Source: JAUVXJ01 sp964433755
GTDB taxonomy: Bacteria > Chloroflexota > Anaerolineae > UBA7937 > B3-Chlor
Assembly: GCA_964433755.1 (NCBI GenBank)
Contig: CAYSSR010000001.1
Location: 806,001 to 870,000, forward strand
Reading direction: 5' to 3'
DNA: 64,000 nt
Shown: in pieces, positions 34,029-43,921 of the stretch
Layout of the letters: every line of letters begins with the position of its first letter
Position numbering within the stretch: position 1 is the first letter of the stretch
Made by a program: the position numbers and the translations under genes
Notes under the pieces: generated by a model
What the model saw: only the letters and a program-made list of their open reading frames with translations
Told to the model about the DNA's origin: nothing
The model's database searches: none

Positions 34029-34553
34029 GTGGACATAGACGAAGCGAAAGCCATCTTGGAGAGTCTACTGTTTGTGGCGGACGAGCCAGTCTCGACGGCG
34101 CGCCTGGCGGAGACGTTGCAGGTGGAGCGAGCCCTCATAGGCAAAGCGGCGAAGTCCCTCGGGGAGGAGTACCAGGGACGAGGACTTCGTGTGCAAGTGC
34201 ACGATGACAAGGTTCAGATCGTGACAGCGCCTGAGATGGCCCCATACGTGGAAAGGTTCCTGGGGCTCCAGTACTCGGGCACACTGTCCGCAGCGGCCCT
34301 GGAAACGCTGGCCATCGTGGCCTATCGCCAACCCATCACCCGGCCGGACATCGAGGCCATTCGTGGGGTGAACTGCCAGGGTGTCTTGAAGAGTCTCGTG
34401 GCACGAGGACTGCTAGACACGGTGGATCGCCTGGAGACGGTGGGGCGGCCTTTGGTGTACGCTACCACCTTCGAGTTCCTCCAGCACTTCGGGCTCGAGG
34501 ATCTGGAGGAGTTGCCCAGATTCGAGGAGATGGAGTTGGAGGATGAGGAATAG
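34029..34553 (+). CDS. scpB: Segregation and condensation protein B
   Basis: The 174-residue ScpB starts at GTG 34029 and has two winged-helix domains; AKAILESLLFVADEPVS and SAAALETLAIVAYRQPITRPDIEAIRG are signature segments, and the acidic tail follows. ScpB dimerises and, with ScpA, bridges SMC heads to form bacterial condensin. scpA is not adjacent and must lie elsewhere. The last 11 bases overlap the M23 peptidase start, so the two genes are coupled. Confidence 0.93.
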   Translation: MDIDEAKAILESLLFVADEPVSTARLAETLQVERALIGKAAKSLGEEYQGRGLRVQVHDDKVQIVTAPEMAPYVERFLGLQYSGTLSAAALETLAIVAYRQPITRPDIEAIRGVNCQGVLKSLVARGLLDTVDRLETVGRPLVYATTFEFLQHFGLEDLEELPRFEEMELEDEE

Positions 34554-35541
34554 GCCGCTGAGGATAGCCATCGTTCTGCTGTTGGCGATGGCTATCGTTG
34601 GGCTGGCTGGCTACGTGGCGCTGTCTCCGCTGCCCGAGCCCCTCGCCGCTGTTCTGTTCACCCCTACCCCTACCGCTACCAGCACGGCGACGCCCACCCC
34701 CACTTCGACTCCTACCCCTACGGCGACCCCTACTCCAACGCCCGAGCCGCTGACCGTACAGTTGCGCCTGGAGCCCGTGGACCTTGCGCAGGGAGGTACG
34801 CTAGCCATCGAGGTCCATGCCAACCGGGAGGTGACTTTGACGGGGACTCTGGGCGAATTGCCATTGGACTTCGTGGAGCTGGAGGGCAGCTATTGGGCTC
34901 TGGCAGGGTTGGCCTCCTGGGCTGAGGTGGGTCCGGGGCAGGTATCCGTGGACGCCAGGAGCGCATTGGGGGAGCAGGTACTGGTCACGGACGTGGTGAC
35001 GGTGACCTACGGGCAGTTTCCCAGCGAGATCATCGACATCCCTACCGAGCGGGAGTACCTCCTCGATGCGGAGATAGTGAGGCAGGAATGGGAGCGGCTG
35101 GAGGCCATCTACGCACGGCGTAGTTCCAGCAAGCTCTGGGATGACGTGTTCGGATATCCCGTGGATGCGCTGACCATCACTTCCATGTATGGGGCGATAC
35201 GGCAGTACGATACCGGCTTCGGGCGGCACGCTGGAGTAGACCTGGATGGAGAGACCGGTGATCCCGCCTACGCCGCCGCTAGCGGTATGGTGGCTCTCTC
35301 CGAGGCCTTGCAGGTCCGGGGCAATACTGTGATCATCGACCACGGCCTGGGGGTCTACAGCATGTATTGCCACTTGTCGAGTCTCGCGGTTCAAGAGGGA
35401 GAAGCTGTGTCCAAAGGTCAGGTTATCGGGCACCTTGGCTCCACAGGACTGTCTACGGGCACGCACCTTCACTGGGAACTGAGGGTAGGTGGCGTCGCCG
35501 TGGACCCCTTTGAGTGGACGAGGCGGAGAATCCTCCCATGA
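34543..35541 (+). CDS. M23 (LytM) family metallopeptidase, membrane-anchored
   Basis: A 332-residue protein with an N-terminal membrane anchor (residues 7-28), a low-complexity Thr/Pro linker (about 40-70), a middle beta domain and a C-terminal LytM domain. The LytM motifs are FGRHAGVDLDGETGDPAYA (HxxxD) and GTHLHWELR (HxH), with MYCHLSSL between; these are the zinc ligands of M23 peptidoglycan endopeptidases. Both ligand motifs are intact, so it is probably active on cell-wall cross-bridges at the outer membrane face. Start overlaps scpB by 11 bases. The Thr/Pro repeat is encoded by a short periodic stretch near 34660-34740. Confidence 0.87.
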   Translation: MRNRPLRIAIVLLLAMAIVGLAGYVALSPLPEPLAAVLFTPTPTATSTATPTPTSTPTPTATPTPTPEPLTVQLRLEPVDLAQGGTLAIEVHANREVTLTGTLGELPLDFVELEGSYWALAGLASWAEVGPGQVSVDARSALGEQVLVTDVVTVTYGQFPSEIIDIPTEREYLLDAEIVRQEWERLEAIYARRSSSKLWDDVFGYPVDALTITSMYGAIRQYDTGFGRHAGVDLDGETGDPAYAAASGMVALSEALQVRGNTVIIDHGLGVYSMYCHLSSLAVQEGEAVSKGQVIGHLGSTGLSTGTHLHWELRVGGVAVDPFEWTRRRILP

Positions 35542-35655
35542 GTTGTGGCGAGCGTTGCCATGGCCTACAATTGGGCGGCGTGATTCTTGTGTTTCTCTCG
35601 TGGGGCAGTTCACCGAGTCAGGGCCGCCAGGGACAAGTTCCCGAAAGGAGTGGGT

Positions 35656-36363
35656 GTGGCTCTACCGTCCACCATCGCCATTGATGGCCCTGCTGCGTCT
35701 GGGAAGAGCACCGTGGGTGGTCTCCTCGCGCAGCGTTTGGGGTATCTCTTCTTCGACACAGGTGCCATGTACCGCGCCGTGACGTGGGAGGTATTGCAGA
35801 GAGGTGTGGACGTAGGGGACGAAGAAGCGGTCAGCCGGTTGGCCCGTGAACTGAAGATCGACATCGCGAAGCCAGAGCACGACGATGGCCGACAGTATAC
35901 GGTGCTGGCCGATGGCGAGGATGTGACCTGGGAGATAAGACGCTCGGAGGTTGACCGGCACGTCTCACCCGTGTCGGCGTACGCGGAGGTGCGTCGTGCG
36001 CTCACGGAGCAGCAGCGCCGCATGGGGGAGCGGGGCCAGGTGGTGATGGTGGGTAGAGACATCGGCACCGTGGTCCTGCCCAACGCTGATCTGAAGGTCT
36101 ATCTGGACGCATCGGCGGAGGTGAGAGCCCGACGGCGCTATCTGGAGCTCTTGGAGCGAGGAGAGGAGGCTGACTTCGAAGAGATACTCGCAGACATGAG
36201 GCGTCGGGACCAGATAGACAGCAACCGAGAGGTGGCACCCCTCAAGGTTGCCGAGGATGCTGTTAGAGTAGACACGGATAACCTTGGGGTCGAAGAGGTG
36301 TTAGATGAGTTAGAGAGACTGGTCGCGGAAGCTCCAGTTGCCGCTGCGGAGTCCAATCCTTGA
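35656..36363 (+). CDS. cmk: Cytidylate kinase
   Basis: The GTG at 35656 is chosen as start: AAGGAG lies five bases upstream and the family motif follows at once (AIDGPAASGKSTVGGLLA). A longer frame from 35587 has no support. The product is about 235 residues with the P-loop, LGYLFFDTGAMYRAVT, the DIGTVVLPNADLKVYLDAS segment and the DRRDQ-like RRRDQIDSNREVAPL motif, all typical of Cmk, which phosphorylates CMP/dCMP. It leads the cmk-plsC-DUF512 run. Confidence 0.93.
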   Translation: MALPSTIAIDGPAASGKSTVGGLLAQRLGYLFFDTGAMYRAVTWEVLQRGVDVGDEEAVSRLARELKIDIAKPEHDDGRQYTVLADGEDVTWEIRRSEVDRHVSPVSAYAEVRRALTEQQRRMGERGQVVMVGRDIGTVVLPNADLKVYLDASAEVRARRRYLELLERGEEADFEEILADMRRRDQIDSNREVAPLKVAEDAVRVDTDNLGVEEVLDELERLVAEAPVAAAESNP

Positions 36364-36378
36364 GGAGGCAGTAGGTTC

Positions 36379-37122
36379 ATGACCTTTCAGCGTTTCGCCA
36401 ATAGGGTTCTGAGGTTCCTGATGGCGCTTCTCCTTGACTACGAGGTGGAAGGCCTGGAGCGCCTGCCCGTGGAAGGGCCGGTCATCGTCGTACAGAACCA
36501 CATGATCTCCATCGACACGGTCATCGCGGCAGCGCTCGTGGACCGTGAGATCATGGGCATGTCCAAGGCGGAGAACTACCGCAACCCAGTTGTAGGTTTC
36601 TTCTTCACGCTGTACGGCACGTTCCCCGTGTTACGAGGAGAGGTGGACAGGAAGGCCCTCCGAACCGCGCTGAGGGTGCTGAAGGAGGGCAAGGTGCTGG
36701 CGGCAGCGCCGGAGGGAACGAGGAGCAAGACCAATACCCTGCAAAAGGGGAAGGATGGGCTCTCCTACATCGCTGTAAGGGCTGGAGCACCCATCGTCCC
36801 CGTGGGGATCTGGGGTCAGGAGAAGTTCTGGAAACAGCTCTCCAGGCTGCGACGCACGAAGGTCGGTATTACGTTCGGCTATCCATTCATCTTCGAGCCT
36901 GGACCGGGCAAGCTCACGCGGGAGCAGTTGACTCAGATGACCCATGAGATGATGTACCGCATCGCCGCTCTTCTCCCCGAGGAGTACCGAGGTTACTATA
37001 GTGACCTATCCGCAGCGACCGAGGAGTACGTGACCGCCTACGATGGCCGACGGACGAGAGGGTGGGACAATCCCCGAGACCGCCGGCGTAAGGTGTTCAG
37101 CAAGGGAGGTGTGAGGGGCTGA
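36379..37122 (+). CDS. plsC: 1-acyl-sn-glycerol-3-phosphate acyltransferase
   Basis: The 247-residue acyltransferase has the HX4D catalytic motif in QNHMISIDTV, the substrate motif APEGTRSKT and the FPVLRGEVDR block. PlsC adds the second acyl chain to make phosphatidic acid, and cmk-plsC pairs are common because both feed CDP-lipid synthesis. It lies 15 bp after cmk, with a GAGGAGGC site before the ATG. Its stop overlaps the probable CTG start of the next gene. Confidence 0.92.
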   Translation: MTFQRFANRVLRFLMALLLDYEVEGLERLPVEGPVIVVQNHMISIDTVIAAALVDREIMGMSKAENYRNPVVGFFFTLYGTFPVLRGEVDRKALRTALRVLKEGKVLAAAPEGTRSKTNTLQKGKDGLSYIAVRAGAPIVPVGIWGQEKFWKQLSRLRRTKVGITFGYPFIFEPGPGKLTREQLTQMTHEMMYRIAALLPEEYRGYYSDLSAATEEYVTAYDGRRTRGWDNPRDRRRKVFSKGGVRG

Positions 37123-38423
37123 GCGGCGGACGAATAGCCCATGTGGACGCTGGCAGTCTGGCCGACAGGTTGGGCCTTCGACCTGGGGACCAGCTTCTCT
37201 CCATCAATGGGCACGTACTTCGGGACGTCTTGGACTACCACTTCTACGCCGCCGACGAGCGGCTAGAGATCGAGATTGAACGAGCCGGGAAGCGGCTCGT
37301 TCTTGCTGCTGACCGGGAATACGGAGAGGAATTCGGCGTCGAGTTCACGGAGGACGTGTTCGACGGGATTCGCCGCTGCGGCAACCGGTGTCAGTTCTGC
37401 TTCGTGGACCAGATGCCTCCGGGGCTCCGATCCTCCCTGTACGTCAAGGATGACGATTACCGCTATTCCTTCCTCTTTGGCAACTTCATCACCCTCTCTA
37501 ACTGGTCGGAGGAAGACTGGGAACGTGTCGCCGAGCAGCACCTGAGCCCGTTGTACGTCTCCGTCCACGCCACGGATCCCGAGGTGAGACGGCGATTGAT
37601 GTGCAATCCACGCCTGCTGGACATACGCGAACAACTCCGCCGCCTGACGGGTGTGGGCATCGAGGTACACACCCAGATCGTGGTGGTGCCGGGCGTGAAC
37701 GACGGCGAGCACCTGGACTGCACTGTGGAGGACCTGACGGCGCTGTTTCCTGGCGTTCGCTCCATCGGTGTGGTGCCTGTGGGTCTTACCAGATTTCACA
37801 GCCAGGGGGTGCGTCTCCTCACCGATGATGAGGTCGGTTCCGTGATGGCCCAGGTCCTACCACGCCAGCAGGAGAACAGGAGGCGTCTGGGCGTGGGACT
37901 GGTGTACCCTTCCGACGAACTCTATCTACGGGCGGGCTGTCCCATCCCGAGCGCCGACGAGTACGACGGGTTCCCTCAACTGGAGAATGGCATTGGCATG
38001 GTGCGAGAGCTCCTGGACGATTGGGAAGACTTGAAGCAAACAAGTGCTCGACGGACAACAGGCGAGGGCACGTTGGTCTGCGGAACGCTCATCGCGCCAC
38101 TGATGGCACAGATCACGAGGGACTTGAGCCAGAGGCTTGGCGTGGAGATCACGGTCCGGCCGGTGGAGAATCGGTTCTTGGGGACATCAGTGACGGTGTC
38201 AGGCTTGCTGTCTGGAAGAGACGTGATGGACGCTCTCGAGGGACAGGAACCAGGTGAGGTTGTCTTCCTGCCGAGAGCGATGTTCGACGTTGCCGGGCGA
38301 GCCACCCTGGATGACGTCACTGCTGCGGAGATGGAAGCCACCCTTGGCGTTCCGCTCGTCCAGGGCAGCAGTATGCAGGAGGTTGTTGACTTCCTCGGTG
38401 CCCGGGAGATGGGCGGGCGGTAG
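37119..38423 (+). CDS. DUF512 family protein (PDZ + radical SAM)
   Basis: The protein has an N-terminal PDZ-like domain, a cluster motif CGNRCQFCFVDQMP (CxxxCxxC) as in radical SAM enzymes, and a DUF512 C-terminal region with VSGLLSGRDV. The first ATG/GTG in frame is GTG 37143, but the PDZ fold starts earlier (LSGGRIAHVDAGSLADRLGL). In-frame codons back to CTG 37119 are open, a GGGAGG lies about nine bases before it, and CTG-A overlaps the plsC stop, so CTG is the best start. Function unknown; in this family a role in membrane or cofactor metabolism is only a guess. About 434 residues from CTG. Confidence 0.82.
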   Translation: MSGGRIAHVDAGSLADRLGLRPGDQLLSINGHVLRDVLDYHFYAADERLEIEIERAGKRLVLAADREYGEEFGVEFTEDVFDGIRRCGNRCQFCFVDQMPPGLRSSLYVKDDDYRYSFLFGNFITLSNWSEEDWERVAEQHLSPLYVSVHATDPEVRRRLMCNPRLLDIREQLRRLTGVGIEVHTQIVVVPGVNDGEHLDCTVEDLTALFPGVRSIGVVPVGLTRFHSQGVRLLTDDEVGSVMAQVLPRQQENRRRLGVGLVYPSDELYLRAGCPIPSADEYDGFPQLENGIGMVRELLDDWEDLKQTSARRTTGEGTLVCGTLIAPLMAQITRDLSQRLGVEITVRPVENRFLGTSVTVSGLLSGRDVMDALEGQEPGEVVFLPRAMFDVAGRATLDDVTAAEMEATLGVPLVQGSSMQEVVDFLGAREMGGR

Positions 38424-38522
38424 TTCTCAATATCGCTGCGGCTGGGTGCTGCGGAAGTGCTCGGCCAACCCTGTTTGGAGGTGAACGCCATAGGTGTTGG
38501 CAGTAGGCCATCAAGCCGGGGC

Positions 38523-38551
38523 TTGCCACGGGTCAACGAGAGTGGTATAAT
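38523..38551 (+). promoter_or_regulatory. Predicted strong promoter of glmS leader RNA
   Basis: TTGCCA (38523-38528; five of six), a 17-base spacer and a perfect TATAAT (38546-38551). RNA would begin near 38558, so the leader before the glmS ATG is over 600 nt. The interval 38424-38522 upstream holds nothing I can name. Confidence 0.75.
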
Positions 38552-38566
38552 GGTGCCATACGATTG

Positions 38567-38587
38567 AAGGAGGTGATTCCGATGTAG
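38567..38587 (+). promoter_or_regulatory. Ideal ribosome-binding site followed by AUG-UAG start-stop element
   Basis: The motif AAGGAGGTGAT (38567-38577) is fully complementary to the 16S rRNA 3' end, and an ATG at 38582-38584 follows AGGAGG by eight bases, directly followed by TAG (38585-38587). The element lies about 10 nt after the predicted RNA start and 28 nt before the ribozyme cleavage site. No longer open frame starts here. Sequence direct; regulatory role is inference. Confidence 0.6.
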
Positions 38588-38610
38588 CAGGCATGGATGG
38601 ACAAGGGGAG

Positions 38611-38820
38611 GATAGCGCCTGGACTGGAGGTCTTCCAGTTGACGAGGTGGGGGTTCCCCAGCGCAAGGTGGGACTAACCGTTCGCGGGCTGCCGCGGGCC
38701 GGGAAAATCGAGTGATCGGCGGATGCCCCCCTGGAGTGGCTACGCTCCTGTTCTTCCCCTCCTGAGACGAAGGATTTCCTCAAAACCTGTGGGCGACCGC
38801 GGGCACAAAGGGAGGTCCAG
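38611..38820 (+). ncRNA. glmS self-cleaving ribozyme/riboswitch (GlcN6P-responsive)
   Basis: The run AGCGCCTGGACT (38614-38625) matches the glmS ribozyme 5' core with the cleavage point between A38614 and G38615. ACTGGA and TCCAGT form P1; AGTTGACGAGGTGG follows; GGGGG pairs with CCCCC after the ATCGA and TCGGCGGATG cores to form P2; a P2.1 hairpin GGAGTGGCTACGCTCC follows; and GGATTTCCTC pairs with GGGAGGTCC around a P4 hairpin (ACCTGTGGGCGACCGCGGGC) with CAAAG. Binding of glucosamine-6-phosphate triggers self-cleavage and mRNA decay, limiting GlmS. Oddity: about 51 nt (38656-38706) are inserted between GGGGGTT and ATCGA, probably forming an extra hairpin. Confidence 0.9.
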
Positions 38821-39094
38821 TAGCGACAGTGTGGCGCGTTGGACAAAGCCACGTGCCCTGACCAAGAGGGGGAGCTGCACCTGGTTTGCACATCGGGTAC
38901 AGCCCTCGCCTGACAGGAGGGACCCAAGTGTACGCAGGAAGAGTACAGAAGAAGACTTCCAACGTTGGCGCGACTTGCCAGTGCTCGGGCGCTTGTGTTT
39001 CCGCAGGTAGAGTGTACACCTTAGCGAAACGCCTCTATCCCCACGTCGATCCCCGTCCGGCAGACTGTCGCTTGCTACCTCACACTCACTCGCG
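38821..39094 (+). other. Long leader between ribozyme and glmS, no gene recognised
   Basis: This 274-nt part of the leader has no convincing ORF and no family I recognise. It contains several short inverted repeats (for example GCACCTGGTTTGC near 38876), so it may be structured RNA. In known cases the ribozyme lies close to the glmS start; here about 360 nt separate them. Confidence 0.3.
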
Positions 39095-39159
39095 CGAGGG
39101 TGGTATCCGTGGTGAGCACACTCTCGCCGCGATGCTGGCCGCGATTGGGTCTAGCGAGA
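39095..39159 (+). promoter_or_regulatory. T-box-antiterminator-like fold before glmS
   Basis: CGAGGG (39095-39100) can pair with CTCTCG (39121-39126), enclosing TGGTATCC (39101-39108) as a bulge and a GTG/CAC mini-stem (39109-39119). This resembles the T-box antiterminator (AGGGTGGNACCGCG) with a one-base longer bulge. The 3' strand TCTCGC can instead pair with GCGAGA (39154-39159) just before the ribosome site. No specifier loop was found, so chance is possible. Confidence 0.3.
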
Positions 39160-39180
39160 AGATGGGGAGGTAGCAGAGAG

Positions 39181-41028
<1,848 letters not shown>

Positions 41029-41079
41029 TGGCAGTGTTGCTGCCTTGACGTATGAGTTGATCGGGCATCGGTCGTGAGG

Positions 41080-41112
41080 ACAGGGCGAGGGGTCACGCCG
41101 CCCTCGCCCTGT
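41080..41112 (+). terminator. Strong hairpin after glmS (probable terminator)
   Basis: A perfect 12-bp stem, ACAGGGCGAGGG (41080-41091) and CCCTCGCCCTGT (41101-41112), encloses a 9-base loop 51 bp after the glmS stop. There is no T tract, so it is either a weak intrinsic terminator or an RNA-stabilising or processing hairpin at the glmS 3' end. Confidence 0.6.
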
Positions 41113-41146
41113 GCGTATGGATGTCTCTGAAGTATCAGGAGGGGAT

Positions 41147-42652
41147 ATGGGTAAGGGACTGGAGCAACTGCGGGAGATGCTGGGTATCGTCGCCGATCTC
41201 CAGGCTGCCGCCGCCGTGTTGGAGTGGGACCAGCAGACCTACATGCCGCCGGGTGGTGCTTCCGGCCGCGCCATGCAGCTCGCCACCCTGGGCCGGTTCG
41301 CGCATGAGAAGTTGATCAGCGACGACGTAGGCGCCGCGCTGGAGGCGGCGGAGTCCGAGGTAGGGGGGCTGGACCCGGATTCTGACGAGGCGCGCCTGGT
41401 GCGCAAGGCGCGTCGCGACTACGACAAGGCTCGTAAGGTGCCTGCCGAATGGGTGGGCGAGTTCAGGCGGGTAGCGGCCCTGGCGCACCGGGTCTGGCAG
41501 AAGGCGCGGGAGGAGGCCGACTTCAGCCAGTTCGAGGAGCAACTGAGGGAGCTCGTAGCTCTGAGGCGCCAATATGTCGACTTCTTCGCCCCCTACGATC
41601 ACGTGTATGACGCCTTGCTCGACGATTTCGAACCCGGCATGAAGACGACTGAGGCGAAAGCCGTATTCGACGAACTGCTGCCCGAGCAAGTCGCCCTGGT
41701 GCAGGACATCGTGGGACGCGGCACACCGGTGGACGACGCGGCGGTGCGCCAGGACTTCGATCTGGAGAAGCAGTGGGACTTCGGACACGAGGTGGCCCAG
41801 GCGCTTGGCTACGACTTCGAGCGCGGCCGGCAAGACAAGTCCGTACATCCCTTCACCACCGGATTCGGATCGGGTGACGTGAGGATAACCAATCGTCTCG
41901 ATCCACAGTTCCTCAACACCGCGTTGTTCGGCACGATGCACGAAGCGGGGCACGCCATGTACGAGCAGGGCGTCGCCTCAGAGCTAGACAGGACTCCCTT
42001 GGGGGAAGGTGCATCGCTGGGCATTCACGAGTCCCAGTCGCGCATGTGGGAGAACCTGGTGGGACGCAGCCTTGCTTTCTGGAAGGGGTTCTATCCGCGG
42101 CTCCAGGAGTTCTTCCCCAGCGAGCTCGGGGGCGTTGAGCTGGACACCTTCTATCGGGCCGTCAACAAGGTGGAGCCTTCCTTCATCAGGGTGGAGTCGG
42201 ACGAGGCTACCTACAACTTGCACATCATGGTTCGCTTCGAGCTGGAGATAGCCTTGATGGAAGGCACCCTCGACGTGGCCGATCTTCCAGAGGCGTGGAA
42301 CGCCAAGTTCGAGGAGTTCCTGGGCATCATCCCACCCGATGATAGCCTGGGTGTGCTACAGGACGTTCACTGGTCCGGGGGCATGATCGGCTACTTCCCG
42401 ACCTACGCGCTGGGCAATCTGATCGCTGCTCAGTTGTGGGTCAGGATCGAAGAAGACATCCCCGACCTGAGAGCGAAGATCGAGAACAGACAGTTCGCGG
42501 ATCTGCTCGGCTGGCTGCGGGAGAACGTACATAGACATGGAGCCAAGTTCGAGCCCATGGAGTTGCTCACCCGGGTGACCGGGAGCGGCCTCACGGCCCA
42601 GCCGTATCTCGAGTATCTGCGTGCCAAGTTCGGGGAGATCTACCGGCTGTAG
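41147..42652 (+). CDS. M32 family carboxypeptidase (Taq-type)
   Basis: The start at ATG 41147 is preferred over 41111 because the earlier ATG sits in the glmS-end hairpin while AGGAGG precedes 41147. The product (about 501 residues) is a single-domain, all-helical M32 zinc carboxypeptidase; the zinc motif HEAGH occurs in GTMHEAGHAMYEQG, and HESQSRMWEN and FTTGFGSGDVRIT are family blocks. M32 enzymes remove C-terminal residues with broad specificity and are often thermostable. Cytosolic, since no signal peptide is visible. Transcribed with or just after glmS. Confidence 0.92.
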   Translation: MGKGLEQLREMLGIVADLQAAAAVLEWDQQTYMPPGGASGRAMQLATLGRFAHEKLISDDVGAALEAAESEVGGLDPDSDEARLVRKARRDYDKARKVPAEWVGEFRRVAALAHRVWQKAREEADFSQFEEQLRELVALRRQYVDFFAPYDHVYDALLDDFEPGMKTTEAKAVFDELLPEQVALVQDIVGRGTPVDDAAVRQDFDLEKQWDFGHEVAQALGYDFERGRQDKSVHPFTTGFGSGDVRITNRLDPQFLNTALFGTMHEAGHAMYEQGVASELDRTPLGEGASLGIHESQSRMWENLVGRSLAFWKGFYPRLQEFFPSELGGVELDTFYRAVNKVEPSFIRVESDEATYNLHIMVRFELEIALMEGTLDVADLPEAWNAKFEEFLGIIPPDDSLGVLQDVHWSGGMIGYFPTYALGNLIAAQLWVRIEEDIPDLRAKIENRQFADLLGWLRENVHRHGAKFEPMELLTRVTGSGLTAQPYLEYLRAKFGEIYRL

Positions 42653-42730
42653 CCCGAGGTGGCCTCGAAGATTCCTGCCCACCTGCCGTGTTCCTCTCGC
42701 TACCACGGGTATCCGAGGTGGAACTAACAG

Positions 42731-43921
42731 ATGAAAGTGGCCATGGTCGGTCCATTCGGCCTGAGTCCTTATGGGACCATGTCGCGGCGTGCATTGCCGC
42801 TGGGCAAGGCGCTGGCGGCCAGGGGCCACGAGGTGGAGTTGGTGCTGCCTCCATGGAGTTGCCCCAAGGACAGCGGGCGGCGTTGGCGCGAAGGCGGCGT
42901 CTCCATCTACAACGTCGACTTGCCTCGGGCTATCCCTGTGCTGGCACATGCCGCCGTGGTCTGGCGCCTGGTGCGTCGTGTCCTGGAGGGGCGGCCCGAG
43001 GTGGTACATTGTTTCAAGCCCAAGGCGTATGCGGGCCTCACGGCGGCGGTGGTGTGGTGGCTGACCAGGCTGCGTCTGGCTCAGGTGAGGGTGGTGCTGG
43101 ACACAGATGACTGGGAGGGGCCGGGAGGATGGAACGAGGTCGCCGGCTACACGTGGTTGCAGAGGCGCATCTTTGCCTGGCAGGAGAGGTGGGGGATCAC
43201 CCACTGCCACGCGCTCACTGTCGCCAGCCGGACCCTGGAGGCTTTGGCCGACGAGATGGCGGTGGAACCGGGGATCGTGTACTACGTGCCCAATGGTGTT
43301 TCGCCACCTGGTGCATCCCCGGACCCAACCGGCGGAGCCAGTCTGAGGGCTCAGTGGAAACTGGAGGAGCATCGAGTGATGCTGCTCTACACCAGGTTCT
43401 TCGAATTCGGCGCTCAGCGGGTGATCGACGTGCTGAGCAGGGTGTTCTCGGAGGAGCCCTTGGCACACCTGATCGTAGTGGGCGAAGGGTTGAGGGGCGA
43501 AGAAGAAGCTTTCTTCTCGCTGGCGGAGCAAGCCGGACTCTCGTCGCATATCACCTGGGTGGGCTGGGTAGACAGTGAGATGGTCCACGCGTACTCTGCC
43601 GCCGCCGACCTGGCGATCTATCCTCTCGAAGACTCGCTGCTGAATCGGGCTCGCTGTCCGGCCAAGCTCGTGGATCTGCTCGCTGCGGGACTGGCTGTGG
43701 TGGCTGACGACGTAGGGCAGGTTGGCGAGTACGTCGAGCATCTCTCCACAGGGTACGTGGCGTCACCCGGTGACTCCGGAGCCTTCGCCCGAGGAGTGGT
43801 CCAACTTCTGAGGGATGACGCTCTCAGGAGCCGGTTGGGGAGGGAGGCACAGAGGCGCGTGAGCGATTCGTTCGATTGGGCTCGGCTGGCGGCTGTGGCG
43901 GAAAGGGCATATTCGGCATGA
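42731..43921 (+). CDS. Glycosyltransferase family 4 protein
   Basis: A 396-residue GT-B glycosyltransferase. The N-terminal Rossmann half begins KVAMVGPFGLSPYGTMSRRA and includes DTDDWEGPGGWN; the C-terminal half has the nucleotide-sugar motif around CPAKLVDLLAAGLAVVADDVG and SAAADLAIYPLEDSLLNRARCPAK, corresponding to the EX7E-type region. GT4 enzymes transfer a sugar from a nucleotide donor with retention. It starts the polysaccharide gene run GT4-VanZ-Wzy-GtrA-GT4. Acceptor and donor unknown; its stop overlaps the vanZ start by four bases. Confidence 0.85.
   Translation: MKVAMVGPFGLSPYGTMSRRALPLGKALAARGHEVELVLPPWSCPKDSGRRWREGGVSIYNVDLPRAIPVLAHAAVVWRLVRRVLEGRPEVVHCFKPKAYAGLTAAVVWWLTRLRLAQVRVVLDTDDWEGPGGWNEVAGYTWLQRRIFAWQERWGITHCHALTVASRTLEALADEMAVEPGIVYYVPNGVSPPGASPDPTGGASLRAQWKLEEHRVMLLYTRFFEFGAQRVIDVLSRVFSEEPLAHLIVVGEGLRGEEEAFFSLAEQAGLSSHITWVGWVDSEMVHAYSAAADLAIYPLEDSLLNRARCPAKLVDLLAAGLAVVADDVGQVGEYVEHLSTGYVASPGDSGAFARGVVQLLRDDALRSRLGREAQRRVSDSFDWARLAAVAERAYSA

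Noticed and set aside
34650..34745. Thr/Pro repeat in the M23 gene as a DNA repeat element
   Set aside because: It encodes a flexible linker in frame; the periodicity comes from alternating Thr and Pro codons.
38593..38715. 40-codon open frame (ATG 38593) running into the glmS ribozyme
   Set aside because: No ribosome site at a workable distance, and the bases are explained by conserved ribozyme segments.
38560..39020. RNase P, tmRNA, SRP or 6S RNA in the glmS leader
   Set aside because: The signature segments of those RNAs were looked for and not found; the glmS ribozyme segments explain the best-conserved part.
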